A stretch of 64,000 nucleotides of DNA from Mitsuaria sp. WAJ17 (GCF_014174515.1 NZ_JACJUG010000022.1:32062-96061), one strand, 5' to 3'; counted from the stretch's first letter, positions 8,707-20,362 are shown. A program made the numbers and translations. The notes: generated by a model not told the origin, from the letters alone.

Positions 8707-9142
8707 GGCCCGCCGATTGGCCCTGAAGCAGCGGCAGCTGGAGCTGCGCCTGCGTCAAGCCGAGCTGCGCACAGAACTGGCGGCCGATGCGGCGCGGCTG
8801 CGGCCCGCGCTGACCATCGGCGACCTGGGCATTGGGGTCTGGCACCGCTGGCGTTCCTGGACGCAGGCGCCGGCCGGCCGCTGGAGTGCGATGGGCCTGG
8901 GCCTGCTGGCTGGCCTGGGAGCCCGTTCTGCCCAAAGGCGCTGGCGCCGCTGGCTGCCCTGGCTGAGGCTGGGGCGCGCGGCCTACGGGCTGTGGCGGGC
9001 CTGGGATGGCGGGTCTCCGGCAAGGGAGAACGGCGCAGGAAGGGACGCCGTGAACGCGGCGGCGACCGAGGCCGCCTCCGCAGCTCCTGAAACTCCTGCC
9101 GCATCGCCTTCGATGGCGACCGGCACGCCGCCCGGCCCCTGA
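8699..9142 (+). CDS. YqjK-like small protein
   Basis: This 147-aa protein starts at an ATG overlapping the stop of the holin-like gene, so the two are probably translated together. It begins with a charged coiled-coil-like helix (RRLALKQRQLELRLRQAELRTEL), followed by a Trp/Arg-rich middle that may touch the membrane and a low-complexity Ala/Pro-rich tail. Its position and layout match YqjK-like proteins of Burkholderiales. The function is unknown. An upstream ATG at 8669 in the same frame lies inside the preceding gene and is less likely. Confidence 0.6.
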   Translation: MFEARRLALKQRQLELRLRQAELRTELAADAARLRPALTIGDLGIGVWHRWRSWTQAPAGRWSAMGLGLLAGLGARSAQRRWRRWLPWLRLGRAAYGLWRAWDGGSPARENGAGRDAVNAAATEAASAAPETPAASPSMATGTPPGP

Positions 9143-9257
9143 GCGGGCCCGCATCCTCGCGCACGGCAAGGGCTCGGCGAAGCCCATTGCCGGGTCATTG
9201 GCAGGTCATCGCCGGGCCTCCGACGCCCCTGGCCGAGAGCGCCATCGCGGCGCTTAC

Positions 9258-11699
<2,442 letters not shown>

Positions 11700-11823
11700 C
11701 GGTGCGTGGTTCGGGGAGCGGACGAGGGGCAGCCCTCGCGGGCAACCTGCTATTGTCGCGGGTCAAGATCGAATGCGGCACATGGCCCCATGTGCCGCGG
11801 GAGATTGCCCGCGTGAATCTGGC

Positions 11824-12564
11824 TCAGTTGTCCGCTTTTCGGGCGCCGGGGGTGGCGATGAGCAGGCCGTCTTGCGTCGGCCGGCAGATGGCCTGCGTGC
11901 CCAGCCGGGCGCGCTCCTCGGCGCTGACCGGGGGTAGCAGGGGGGCGCCGGGCTGGAGCAGGCTGTCCATGAAGCGCTCGATGGCGGTCTCGCCCATGGC
12001 CATCAGGTCGAAGGCGCTGGGGTCCATGATCCATTGGTGGATCAGGCCGTCCACCAAGGCCACGAGGGCAATGGCGGCGGCCGAGGTGTCCAGTCCTGCT
12101 GGCAGTTGGCCGGCTGCCTGCGCGGCCAGGAAGCAGGCCTCGTTCTGGCTGCGCCAGGCGCGGTGGTTGGCCAGCTTGCGGGCGTGCAGGGCCTGCATCT
12201 CACCGCTGAACTCCACCTTCTTCATCGCGATCTCGAAGACGCGGCGGGTGCGCTCGCTGTGGCTGCAGCTGTGAAAGACGTTGAGCAGGCCCCAGCGAAG
12301 ATCGGTCAGGGTGATGGGCTGGCTGGCCGCCTCCTGCGGCAGCAGGCCTTCCTCCAGGGGCATGGTGGCCCGGTCCATCATGGCGGCGAAGAGCTCGACC
12401 TTGTCCTGGAAGTGCCAGTACACGGCGCCCCGGGTGACGCCGGCTGCGCTGGCGATGTCCTGCAAGGAGGTGCGGGAAACGCCTCGCTCATGAAAGAGCT
12501 GTTCCGCGGCGTCGAGCAGGCGGTGGCGGGTTTCAAGGGCTTCTTGCTTGGTTTTGCGGACCAT
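11824..12564 (-). CDS. TetR/AcrR family repressor of the adjacent RND pump
   Basis: This 246-aa protein has a TetR-type N-terminal DNA-binding domain (TRHRLLDAAEQLFHERGVSRTSLQDIASAAGVTRGAVYWHFQDK) closely following the AcrR/TtgR pattern. Its C-terminal ligand-binding half is less conserved (FAAMMDRATMPLEEGLL). It is transcribed away from the pump genes, and a perfect inverted repeat at 12598-12619 lies between them. It therefore most likely represses the pump, and perhaps itself, until a toxic compound binds. The inducing compound cannot be read from the sequence. Confidence 0.9.
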   Translation of the reverse strand: MVRKTKQEALETRHRLLDAAEQLFHERGVSRTSLQDIASAAGVTRGAVYWHFQDKVELFAAMMDRATMPLEEGLLPQEAASQPITLTDLRWGLLNVFHSCSHSERTRRVFEIAMKKVEFSGEMQALHARKLANHRAWRSQNEACFLAAQAAGQLPAGLDTSAAAIALVALVDGLIHQWIMDPSAFDLMAMGETAIERFMDSLLQPGAPLLPPVSAEERARLGTQAICRPTQDGLLIATPGARKADN

Positions 12565-12597
12565 GGTGTGCGCATTGTAGATCAGGTCTTTTCAAAC

Positions 12598-12619
12598 ATA
12601 CATACACGAATGTATGTAT
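12598..12619. promoter_or_regulatory. Inverted repeat, probable TetR-type operator of the RND pump
   Basis: ATACATACA (12598-12606) and TGTATGTAT (12611-12619) are a perfect 9-bp inverted repeat with a 4-bp centre (CGAA), located 33 bp from the regulator's start codon and about 190 bp upstream of the pump genes. AcrR/TtgR-type repressors bind operators of this ACATACAT kind. Binding by the adjacent TetR protein is inferred. Confidence 0.75.
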
Positions 12620-12808
12620 ACTGCGTGCCATTGTTGGCGAAGTGGCCAAGGCCTGTTCGTCGTGCCGGTGAGGCGGGATGTTCATCAAGATGCGGCGCTT
12701 CGCCCCCTGCCATGCCGGCGCCAGGCGTGCCGGCAGCCCTCCTGACAGTTTTTTGTTTGCTGCCTCCGACACTGGGGGCTGTGATTGCCCCAGAAAGGAC
12801 TGCTCGTG

Positions 12809-14068
12809 ATGTCCCAGAACAAGATGGCCGCCGTGACGGCCTCGCATTTGTCGATTTCCCCCGGGGCGCGCGCCCTGTACCTGCTGCCCCTGGTGGTGGC
12901 GCTCGCCGCGGCCCTGGTGGGCTGTGGCGGCGGCCAGGCCGGTGCCCAGGGCGGCCCCGGCGGCATGCCTCCGCCGCAGGTGGGCGTGATCAAGGTTGAA
13001 CCCCAGGCCGTGACCCTGCAGGTGGAGCTGCCCGGCCGCGTGGAGGCCCTGCGCACCGCGCAGGTCCGTGCCCGCGTCAATGGCGTGGTGCAAAAGCGCC
13101 TGTTCACCGAAGGCGGCCTCGTGAAGGAAGGCCAGCCCCTGTTCCAGATCGATCCCGCCCCCTACCAGGCCGCGCTGGACAGCGCCAATGCCCAATTGGC
13201 CAAGGCCCAGGCCAACGTCAGCCAGGCCGTGGCCCAGGCCGAGCGCAACAAGCCGCTCGTCGATGCCAAGGCCATCAGCCAGCAGGAATACCTGGCGTCC
13301 GTCGCTGCCGCCAAGGGGGCCGAGGCTGACGTGGCTGCCGCCAAGGCCGCCGTGCAGACGGCTCGCCTGAACCTGGAGTACGCCAGCGTGCGCGCCCCCA
13401 TCTCAGGTCGCATCGGGCGTGCCTTGGTCACCGAGGGCGCCCTGGTCAGCGCCGTCGAGGCGACCCAACTGGCCCTGATCCAGCAGACCGACAAGGTCTA
13501 CGTCAACTTCACCCAGAGTGCCAATGAAGTGCAGGGGCTGCGCCGCGCTCTGGCCTCGGGTCAGCTGCGTGCCGCCGGCAAGGACGGCGCGGCCGCCCAG
13601 GTGCGCGCCGTGATGGACGACGGCCATGAATCGGCCAAGGCCGGCAAGCTGCTGTTCACCGACCTGAGCGTGGACCCCGGCTCCGGCCAGGTGCTGCTGC
13701 GCGCCGAGATGCCCAACGACGACGGCCAGCTCATGCCCGGCCAGTATGTGCGCGTGCGCCTGGCCCAGGGCGAGATGCCCTCCGGCATGCTGGTGCCCCA
13801 GCAGGGTGTCAAGCGCGGCACGCAGGGCGACACCGTCCTGGTGATCGGCGCCGGCAACAAGCCCGAGCCCCGCATGGTCAAGCTGGGCGGCGCCCAGGGC
13901 AGTCACTGGGTGGTGCTGGACGGGCTGAAGCCGGGCGATCAGGTCATCGTCGATGGCTTCCAGAAGATGTTCGTGCCGGGCGCGCCGGTGTCGCCGGTGC
14001 CGTGGTCGGCCAGCGCGGCGTCCGCGCCAGCCGCCCCCGCCTCGCCGGCCTCCGGCGCGGCCCACTGA
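12809..14068 (+). CDS. RND efflux periplasmic adaptor (AcrA/MexA type lipoprotein)
   Basis: This 419-aa membrane fusion protein has a lipoprotein signal (LVVALAAALVGCGGG) and typical AcrA features: VQLPGRVEA-like barrel start (VELPGRVEALRTAQVRARVNG), lipoyl half-motif (LFTEGGLVKEGQPLFQID), an alpha-hairpin with Ala/Gln-rich heptads, and SVRAPISGRIGR closing the lipoyl domain. It links the inner-membrane pump to the outer-membrane channel. The ATG has AAAGGA upstream; a TTG 24 bp earlier is less likely. It is first of a three-gene operon with acrB- and oprM-like genes and is probably repressed by the divergent TetR protein. Confidence 0.93.
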   Translation: MSQNKMAAVTASHLSISPGARALYLLPLVVALAAALVGCGGGQAGAQGGPGGMPPPQVGVIKVEPQAVTLQVELPGRVEALRTAQVRARVNGVVQKRLFTEGGLVKEGQPLFQIDPAPYQAALDSANAQLAKAQANVSQAVAQAERNKPLVDAKAISQQEYLASVAAAKGAEADVAAAKAAVQTARLNLEYASVRAPISGRIGRALVTEGALVSAVEATQLALIQQTDKVYVNFTQSANEVQGLRRALASGQLRAAGKDGAAAQVRAVMDDGHESAKAGKLLFTDLSVDPGSGQVLLRAEMPNDDGQLMPGQYVRVRLAQGEMPSGMLVPQQGVKRGTQGDTVLVIGAGNKPEPRMVKLGGAQGSHWVVLDGLKPGDQVIVDGFQKMFVPGAPVSPVPWSASAASAPAAPASPASGAAH

Positions 14069-14083
14069 TCCCAAGGAGAAGGC

Positions 14084-17000
14084 ATGTCACGCTTCTTCAT
14101 CGATCGGCCGATCTTTGCCTGGGTGATCGCACTGTTCATCCTGGTGTTCGGCGCGGTGTCCATCACCAAGCTGCCGGTGGCGCAGTACCCCACGGTGGCT
14201 CCGCCCTCCCTCGTGGTCAGCGCCGCCTATCCCGGCGCCTCCGCCCAGACCCTGGACGAGAGCGTCATCTCCGTGCTGGAGCAGGAACTCAACGGCTCGC
14301 CCAATCTGGCCTACATCGAGTCCGTTTCGCAGGCTAATGGCACCGGCGCCATCACCGTGACCTTCGAGCCCGGCACCAATATTGACCTGGCCCAGGTCGA
14401 GGTGCAGAACCGCATCTCGCGCGCCGCGCCGCGTCTTCCGGCTTCGGTGGTGCAGCAGGGCGTGCGGGTGGACAAGGCGCGCAACAACTTCCTGCTGTTC
14501 GTGACCCTGTCCAGCAAGGCCGGCAGCCTGGACCCCATCGCCCTGGGAGACTATGCCTCGCGCGCCATCATTCCCGAACTGCAGCGCCTGCCCGGCATCG
14601 GCCAGGCCCAGCTCTTCGGCACGGAACGCGCGATGCGCATCTGGCTGGATCCGGCCAAGCTGCAGTCCTTCAACATCAGCCCGGCCGAGGTCAACGTCGC
14701 CATCCGCGCGCAGAACGCGCTGGTGCCGGCCGGCTCCATCGGCGAGCTGCCCAATCTGAGCACGCAGACCATGTCCGCCACCGTGGTGGTCAAGGGCCAA
14801 CTGGAGTCGGTGGAGCAGTTCAAGTCCATCGTGCTGCGCGCCAACCCTGACGGCTCCACCGTGCGGCTCAAGGACGTTGCCCGCGTGGAGCTGGGCGGGC
14901 AGGGCTACGGCTCCTACTCGCGCCTGAACGGCAAGCCCAGCACCGGCATCGGCATCCAGCTCTCGCCCAGCGGCAACGCGCTCGCGTCCGCGCAGGCCGT
15001 CAAGGACCGCATGGTCGAGCTGCAGCGCTTCTTCCCCGAAGGCGTGGTCTACGAGATCCCCTACGACTCCTCGAAGTTCGTGAAGATCTCCATCGAGCAA
15101 GTTGTCGAGACCCTGGTCGAGGCCATCATCCTCGTGTTCCTGGTGATGTTCCTGTTCCTGCAAAACTGGCGCTACACCCTCATCCCGACCATCGTGGTGC
15201 CGATCGCCCTGCTGGGCACCTTCGCCATCATGTTGTGGATGGGTTTCTCGATCAACGTGCTGACCCTGTTCGGCATGGTGCTGGCCATCGGCATCCTGGT
15301 GGACGATGCCATCGTGGTGGTCGAGAACGTCGAGCGCATCATGAACGAGGAGGGGCGCTCGCCGCTGGAGGCCACCAAGAAGGCGATGGGCCAGATCTCC
15401 GGCGCCATCATCGGCATCACCGTGGTGCTGGTCTCGGTCTTCGTGCCCATGGCCTTCTTCGCCGGCTCGGTGGGCAACATCTATCGCCAGTTCTCGCTGG
15501 CCATGGTGGCGTCCATGCTGCTGTCGGCCTTCATGGCCCTGAGCCTGACGCCGGCCCTGTGCGCCACGCTGCTGCGCCCCGTCAAGCAGGGCGAGGCGCA
15601 TGCCAAGAGCGGTTTCTTCGGATGGTTCAACCGCGGTTTCTCGGCCACGGCCAAAGGCTACGAGAGCTGGGTGGCCCGGTTGCTCAAGCGCAGCGGCCGC
15701 ATGCTGATCGCCTATGTCGCCGTGATCGCGGTCGTGGGCTGGGTCTACCTGCGCATGCCCACCTCCTTCCTGCCCAATGAAGACCAGGGCTACCTGATCG
15801 TCAACGTGCAGCTGCCCCCGGGCGCCACGGCCAACCGCACCGAGGCGGCCGTCAAGCAGGTCGAGGACTTCATGCTCAAGCAGCCCGAGGTGCAGAACAC
15901 CGTGGGCGTGATCGGCTTCTCCTTCTCGGGGCAGGGCCAGAATGCCGCGCTGGTGTTCGTGCCGCTCAAGCCCTGGGAGGAGCGCAAGGGTGCGCAGCAC
16001 AGCGCGCAGGCGCTGGCGGGCCGAGCCTTCGGCGCCTTCATGGCCGTGCGCGATGCCTTTATCTTCCCGCTCTCGCCGCCGCCCATCCCTGAGCTGGGCA
16101 CGGCCACCGGCTTCGCCCTGCGCCTGCAGGACCGCGGCGGCCTGGGCCATGAGGCCCTGCTGAACGCCCGCAATCAGCTGATGGGCATGGCCAGCCAGAG
16201 CAAGGTCATCACCGGCATGCGCCCGGATGGCCTGGAGGACGCGCCCCAGCTGCAGCTGGACATCGACCGCGACAAGGCCAATGCCCTGGGGGTGAGCTTC
16301 GACAACCTGGGCACCGTCATCGGCACCCAGCTGGGCTCGGCCTATGTGAACGACTTCCCCAGCAACGGCCGCCTGCAGCGTGTCGTGGTGCAGGCCGAGG
16401 CCGGTGCTCGCATGCAGCCGCAGGACCTGCTGCGCCTGAACGTCGTCAACAACAAGGGCCAGAGCGTGCCGCTGTCCAGCTTCGCGACGACCAAGTGGAT
16501 CACGGGCCAGATGCAGGCCGTGCGCTACAACGGCTATCCCGCGATGCGCCTGGCTGGCGATGCCGCACCCGGCGCCTCGACCGGTGCAGCCATGGCCGAG
16601 CTGGAGAAGATGGTGGCCCAGCTGCCGCCGGGAATCGGCTACGAGTGGACGGGGCTGTCGCGCGAGGAGAAGATATCCGGCTCGCAGGCCACCGTGTTGC
16701 TGCTGTTCTCGCTGCTGGCCGTGTTCCTGTGCCTGGCCGCGCTGTACGAGAGCTGGTCGATTCCCTTCGCTGTGCTGCTGGTGGTGCCCCTGGGCCTTTT
16801 CGGCGCGCTGATGGGGGCCACGATGCGGGGCATGCCCAACGACGTGTTCTTCAAGGTGGGCCTGATCACCATCATCGGCCTCTCGGCCAAGAACGCCATC
16901 CTGATCATCGAGTTCGCCAAGGACCTGCAGGCCGAAGGCCGCAGCCTGGTGGAGGCGATCCTGGAGGCCTGCCACCTGCGCTTCCGTCCCATCATCATGA

Positions 17001-17242
17001 CCTCCATGGCCTTCATCCTGGGCGTTCTGCCCCTGGTGTTCGCCAGTGGTGCCGGTTCCGCCAGCCAGCGGGCCATCGGCACGGGTGTGATGTCCGGGAT
17101 GATCTCGGCCACGGTGCTGGCGGTGCTCTTCGTGCCGGTGTTCTTCCTGGTGGTGCGCAAGCTGTTCAAGCCGAGCGAGCGCCAGAAGGCGTTTGATGCC
17201 CAGCACGCCCACGGGATTGGTCATGCTGCAGAAGGCCACTGA
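14084..17242 (+). CDS. RND multidrug efflux pump inner-membrane transporter (AcrB/MexB type)
   Basis: This 1052-aa protein has full HAE1-family length and starts with the family motif MSRFFIDRPIFAWVIALFI. It shows the proton-relay Asp pair in membrane helix 4 (GILVDDAIVVVENVERIM), the GSVGNIYRQFS segment and a duplicated 12-helix layout with two large periplasmic loops. It exports hydrophobic compounds from the periplasm and inner membrane using the proton gradient, forming a trimer with the adaptor and outer-membrane channel encoded on either side. The spacing of 15 bp from the adaptor gene supports co-transcription. Confidence 0.97.
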   Translation: MSRFFIDRPIFAWVIALFILVFGAVSITKLPVAQYPTVAPPSLVVSAAYPGASAQTLDESVISVLEQELNGSPNLAYIESVSQANGTGAITVTFEPGTNIDLAQVEVQNRISRAAPRLPASVVQQGVRVDKARNNFLLFVTLSSKAGSLDPIALGDYASRAIIPELQRLPGIGQAQLFGTERAMRIWLDPAKLQSFNISPAEVNVAIRAQNALVPAGSIGELPNLSTQTMSATVVVKGQLESVEQFKSIVLRANPDGSTVRLKDVARVELGGQGYGSYSRLNGKPSTGIGIQLSPSGNALASAQAVKDRMVELQRFFPEGVVYEIPYDSSKFVKISIEQVVETLVEAIILVFLVMFLFLQNWRYTLIPTIVVPIALLGTFAIMLWMGFSINVLTLFGMVLAIGILVDDAIVVVENVERIMNEEGRSPLEATKKAMGQISGAIIGITVVLVSVFVPMAFFAGSVGNIYRQFSLAMVASMLLSAFMALSLTPALCATLLRPVKQGEAHAKSGFFGWFNRGFSATAKGYESWVARLLKRSGRMLIAYVAVIAVVGWVYLRMPTSFLPNEDQGYLIVNVQLPPGATANRTEAAVKQVEDFMLKQPEVQNTVGVIGFSFSGQGQNAALVFVPLKPWEERKGAQHSAQALAGRAFGAFMAVRDAFIFPLSPPPIPELGTATGFALRLQDRGGLGHEALLNARNQLMGMASQSKVITGMRPDGLEDAPQLQLDIDRDKANALGVSFDNLGTVIGTQLGSAYVNDFPSNGRLQRVVVQAEAGARMQPQDLLRLNVVNNKGQSVPLSSFATTKWITGQMQAVRYNGYPAMRLAGDAAPGASTGAAMAELEKMVAQLPPGIGYEWTGLSREEKISGSQATVLLLFSLLAVFLCLAALYESWSIPFAVLLVVPLGLFGALMGATMRGMPNDVFFKVGLITIIGLSAKNAILIIEFAKDLQAEGRSLVEAILEACHLRFRPIIMTSMAFILGVLPLVFASGAGSASQRAIGTGVMSGMISATVLAVLFVPVFFLVVRKLFKPSERQKAFDAQHAHGIGHAAEGH

Positions 17243-17324
17243 CCGAGCATCCCACCCCCTACCGGCTGTCATCCGGTCTGCGGGATGCCCTGCTAGGAGT
17301 TGCGCAAGCAACGGAGCAAGCGAT

Positions 17325-18722
17325 ATGAATCAGACACAACTTTCTCGACTGCGCCTCGGCCTCAGCGTCGTGGCCCTGGCCGCGCTGACGGCCTGCGCGA
17401 ATCTCGCGCCCCAGCATGAGCGGCCGGCCCTGCCGGTGGCTGAGCAGCTGGGCGCGTCGGGCGCGCAAGACCTGACCCTGCCGGCCTGGCGCGACTTCTA
17501 TGCCGATGCGCGCCTGCAGGCCCTGGTTGACATCGCCCTGCGCAACAACCGCGACCTGCGGGTCGCGTTGCGCAGCGTGGACCAGGCCGCGGCCCTGGCC
17601 CGCGTCAGCGATGCCAACCGCTGGCCGACCGTGGCCGCCGGCCTCATCAGCAGCCGCCAGCCCAATGCCAGGGACGACACCATCACCGCCAGCTACCAGG
17701 CCGGCCTGCAGGTGACGGCCTACGAGCTGGACCTCTGGGGCAAGCTGCGCAACCAGAGCGACGCCGCCCAGGCCCGCTACCTGGCCAGCGAGGACGGCGC
17801 CCGTGCTGCCCAGCTGAGCCTCGTCGCCGGCGTGGCCTCGGCGCACTATGCGCTGCAGATCGACGAGGCGCTGCTGGACTACGCCCGCAAGACCCTGACC
17901 AGCCGCGAGGACAGCCACCGTCTGATCCGCCTGCGCTTCGACCAGGGCGCAGCTTCCAGCCTGGAGCTGCAAGGCGCGATCTCGGCGCTGGAGGCTGCCC
18001 GTGCTGCCCAGGCCCAGGCCCAGCGCCAGCGCAGCCAGGACGAGAACGCCCTGGTGCTGCTGCTCGGCCAGCCCCTGCCCCAGGACCTGCCGGCCGGCGC
18101 CCCGCTGGCTGGCCAGGCTCTGGCACCGCTGGCCGCGGGTGTGAAGTCCAGCGTGCTGCTCGAGCGGCCGGACGTGCGCCAGTCGGAGGCCCTGCTCGTG
18201 GCTGCCGAGGCCAATGTGGGCGCCGCCCGCGCCGCCTTCTTCCCCAGCATCACCCTGAGCACCAGCATCGGAAGTGCCAGCTCGGAGCTGTCGGGCCTGT
18301 TCAAGAACACGGCCTGGAGCTTCGCCAGCCAGGCGCTGATGCCGGTCTTCGACGCGGGCCGCAACAGCGCCAACCTCAAGGCCACGCAGGCCGCCCGTGA
18401 GATCGCCGTGGCGCAGTACGAGAAGTCCATCCAGCAGGCATTCCGCGAGGTGGCCGATGCGCTTGCCGCCCGCAGCACGCTGGCCGAGCAGCTGCGCGCC
18501 CAGGAAGCTCAGGCCGCAGCCGAGGCCGAGCGCCTGCGCCTGGTGGAGTTGCGCTTCGCCAATGGCGCCTCCAGCAGCCTGGAGCTGCTGGACGCCCAGC
18601 GCGGCAGCTTCGCCGCGCAGCAGGCTGCCCTGCAGGTGCGCCTGGCGACGCTGCATTCGGGCGTGCAGCTCTACAAGGCCCTGGGCGGCGGCGCAGCAGC
18701 CGAGCTGCGCGCCCAGCGCTGA
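17325..18722 (+). CDS. RND efflux outer-membrane channel lipoprotein (OprM/NodT family)
   Basis: This 465-aa protein has a lipoprotein signal (VVALAALTACANL) and the duplicated coiled-coil repeats of the TolC/OprM fold (TASYQAGLQVTAYELDLWGK in the first half, FKNTAWSFASQALMPVFDAG in the second). FERPDVRQSEALLVAAEANVGAARAAFFPSI-like sequence is characteristic of NodT-type factors. The ATG at 17325 with GGAG upstream was chosen; in-frame starts back to 17193 lie partly inside the acrB-like gene. It completes the tripartite pump and is followed by a strong terminator. Confidence 0.94.
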   Translation: MNQTQLSRLRLGLSVVALAALTACANLAPQHERPALPVAEQLGASGAQDLTLPAWRDFYADARLQALVDIALRNNRDLRVALRSVDQAAALARVSDANRWPTVAAGLISSRQPNARDDTITASYQAGLQVTAYELDLWGKLRNQSDAAQARYLASEDGARAAQLSLVAGVASAHYALQIDEALLDYARKTLTSREDSHRLIRLRFDQGAASSLELQGAISALEAARAAQAQAQRQRSQDENALVLLLGQPLPQDLPAGAPLAGQALAPLAAGVKSSVLLERPDVRQSEALLVAAEANVGAARAAFFPSITLSTSIGSASSELSGLFKNTAWSFASQALMPVFDAGRNSANLKATQAAREIAVAQYEKSIQQAFREVADALAARSTLAEQLRAQEAQAAAEAERLRLVELRFANGASSSLELLDAQRGSFAAQQAALQVRLATLHSGVQLYKALGGGAAAELRAQR

Positions 18723-18779
18723 CGACGCCCCAGAACCCCGGCGCCGTGGCACGGGCCGGGTGTGTCAGACGTATGACAA

Positions 18780-18807
18780 GGGTAGGCCTGTGGGCCTGCC
18801 CTTTTTT
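18780..18807 (+). terminator. Rho-independent terminator of the RND operon
   Basis: GGGTAGGCC pairs with GGCCTGCCC (one T-G pair) around a short loop, followed by six T residues at 18802-18807. It lies 57 bp after the outer-membrane factor stop codon and separates the pump operon from the graspetide precursor gene. Confidence 0.85.
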
Positions 18808-18975
18808 CATATCGACACAATCGCTGGGCGCTATCTGATGCAATCCAGGGTTGGCACTGATGAATAACGGTTATCCATGGGCGGCATCGCTCCTATGATG
18901 CGCAGCGGCTGTCACACGCGGATCGGGAGGTCCGGCGCCAGCCGCTGATTTCAGCAACCGATGGAGGAATGACCC

Positions 18976-19233
18976 ATGTCCGAAAAACTGCCTTTCTTCG
19001 CCCGCTTCCTGGAAGCCCAGGAACTGGACGCCGTCAGCGGCGGTGGCGCTTCTGCCACCTCCAAGACCCTGGACCAGCCCGAGCAAACCATGAAGTACCC
19101 CTCCGATGGGGATGACCACCTGCCCGAGACTCTGTCGGCCGACGCCACCAGCACCAGTCCGCTCAAGGACGACATCGTCGTTACTCTGAAGTACCCCTCC
19201 GACGGCGACGACCACCTCGGCAACGAAGTCTGA
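18976..19233 (+). CDS. mdnA-like: Graspetide (microviridin-type) precursor with two core peptides
   Basis: This 85-aa peptide has the microviridin/marinostatin leader motif PFFARFLE at residues 6-13, which recruits the ATP-grasp ligases in known systems. Two cores follow: TMKYPSDGDDHL at 38-49 and TLKYPSDGDDHL at 70-81. Each matches the family pattern T-x-K-Y-P-S-D-x-(D/E)-(D/E), in which Thr and Ser form esters, and Lys an amide, with acidic side chains, giving a caged serine-protease inhibitor. A 20-residue linker separates the cores, so one precursor could yield two products differing by Met/Leu. A GGAGG Shine-Dalgarno precedes the ATG. Two ligase genes follow. A cleavage site between leader and first core is not obvious apart from SGGG at 21-24. 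Confidence 0.93.
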   Translation: MSEKLPFFARFLEAQELDAVSGGGASATSKTLDQPEQTMKYPSDGDDHLPETLSADATSTSPLKDDIVVTLKYPSDGDDHLGNEV

Positions 19234-19280
19234 ACGTGCCTTCGGCGCCGCGCCCTCGGGCCGGCGCCTGCGTTCCCTGT

Positions 19281-19320
19281 CCGCCCCGTCCACCCCGTTT
19301 TTTCCGGGGGAGCGGGGCGG
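19281..19320 (+). terminator. GC-rich hairpin between graspetide precursor and ligase genes
   Basis: CCGCCCCG (19281-19288) pairs with CGGGGCGG (19313-19320), with an inner CCCCG/CGGGG pairing around a T6 loop. No T-tract follows, so it is more likely an attenuator or mRNA-stabilising 3' end than a full terminator. It could raise precursor expression above that of the ligases. Confidence 0.5.
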
Positions 19321-19345
19321 TATTGCTTGCCTGCCTGGAATCGAT

Positions 19346-20344
19346 GTGTCGCCTCTCGTTCTCCTGCTGACCCACGCCGCCGACCACACCACCGTCGATT
19401 GGGTGGCCGACGCCTTGCTGCGCCGTGGCGCTCAACCCCTGCGCGTGGACACCGATCGTTTTCCGCTGGACTGGCAGCTGGGCCTGGGCCTGGAGGGGGG
19501 CGATGACGGCGGCTTCCTGTGCCTGCAGGGGCGCACGCATGCCCTGGAGGCTGTGCAGGCCGTCTGGCTGCGCCAACTGCTGCCGCCGGCCCTGGGCGAC
19601 GCCATCGACGAGCGCTATCGGGCGTCCTGTGTCCAGGAATGCCGCCATGTCCTGCGTGCCTTGTGGGACCGGCTGGAAGGCGCCCGCTGGGTCAACGGCC
19701 TTGCGCAGGTGGAGCGCGCCGGGGCCAAGCTGCGGCAGCTGCGCCTGGCCCGCGAGGCCGGCCTGCGCGTGCCAGACACGCTTTGCAGCAACGATCCCGC
19801 CGCCGTCCGCGCCTTCCATGCCCGCCAGCCGCGGGGCGTGGTGATGAAGATGCAGACCGTGCTGGCACCGGGCATGCGCGGAGGTGCGGGCAATCTCTAC
19901 ACCACGGTCATCGAGTCCGCGGACCTGCAGGACGATCGCGGCCTGGCCCTGTGCCCGCCGCTGTTCCAGGAGCGCATCGCCAAGGCCGAGGAGCTGCGGG
20001 TGATCGCCGTCGATGGGCACCTGTTCTGCGGTGCCATCCGACCGCAGGCCGGGGCGGGACGTGTGGACGACTGGCGCCCGCAGGCCGGGTTGGCATGGAT
20101 GCCGGCCCAACTGCCAGAAGCCGTGGCCGCTAGATTCCTCGACCTGATGCGCCGGCTGGGACTTCGCTACGGGGCCGCGGACTTCATCCACACCCCGGAT
20201 GACGACTGGGTCTTCCTGGAAGTCAACGCCTGCGGCGAGTGGGGCATGCTGCAACGCGAGCTGGGACTGCCCATTGCCGATGCCCTGGCCGATGCCCTGC
20301 TCGCCGATGCTCCCGTCCTCTGCGCTGCGGCGCCCTCTGTCTGA
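19346..20344 (+). CDS. mdnB-like: Graspetide ATP-grasp ligase, MdnB-like (lactam-forming type)
   Basis: This 332-aa protein belongs to the MvdC/MdnB ATP-grasp peptide ligases. It opens with VLLLTHAADHTTVDWVADAL and LRVDTDRFPLDWQL, has VQAVWLRQLL, and ends with FLEVNACGEWGMLQRELGLPIADAL, the MdnB-like form of the C-terminal metal/ATP site. In known systems MdnB makes the Lys-to-acid amide after MdnC has made the esters, so amide formation on the two KYPSD cores is inferred. The start is GTG at 19346 with a weak GGA upstream; the overlapping ATG at 19344 is out of frame. It is 19 bp from the next ligase gene. Confidence 0.88.
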   Translation: MSPLVLLLTHAADHTTVDWVADALLRRGAQPLRVDTDRFPLDWQLGLGLEGGDDGGFLCLQGRTHALEAVQAVWLRQLLPPALGDAIDERYRASCVQECRHVLRALWDRLEGARWVNGLAQVERAGAKLRQLRLAREAGLRVPDTLCSNDPAAVRAFHARQPRGVVMKMQTVLAPGMRGGAGNLYTTVIESADLQDDRGLALCPPLFQERIAKAEELRVIAVDGHLFCGAIRPQAGAGRVDDWRPQAGLAWMPAQLPEAVAARFLDLMRRLGLRYGAADFIHTPDDDWVFLEVNACGEWGMLQRELGLPIADALADALLADAPVLCAAAPSV

Positions 20345-20362
20345 ATACCCGAGCCTGATGCC

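Noticed and set aside
14087..17311. Long reverse-strand open frame of over 1000 codons opposite the acrB-like gene
   Set aside because: It is rich in His, Gln, Ala and Gly, as expected for the antisense of a high-G+C gene, and the forward gene is a clear RND pump.
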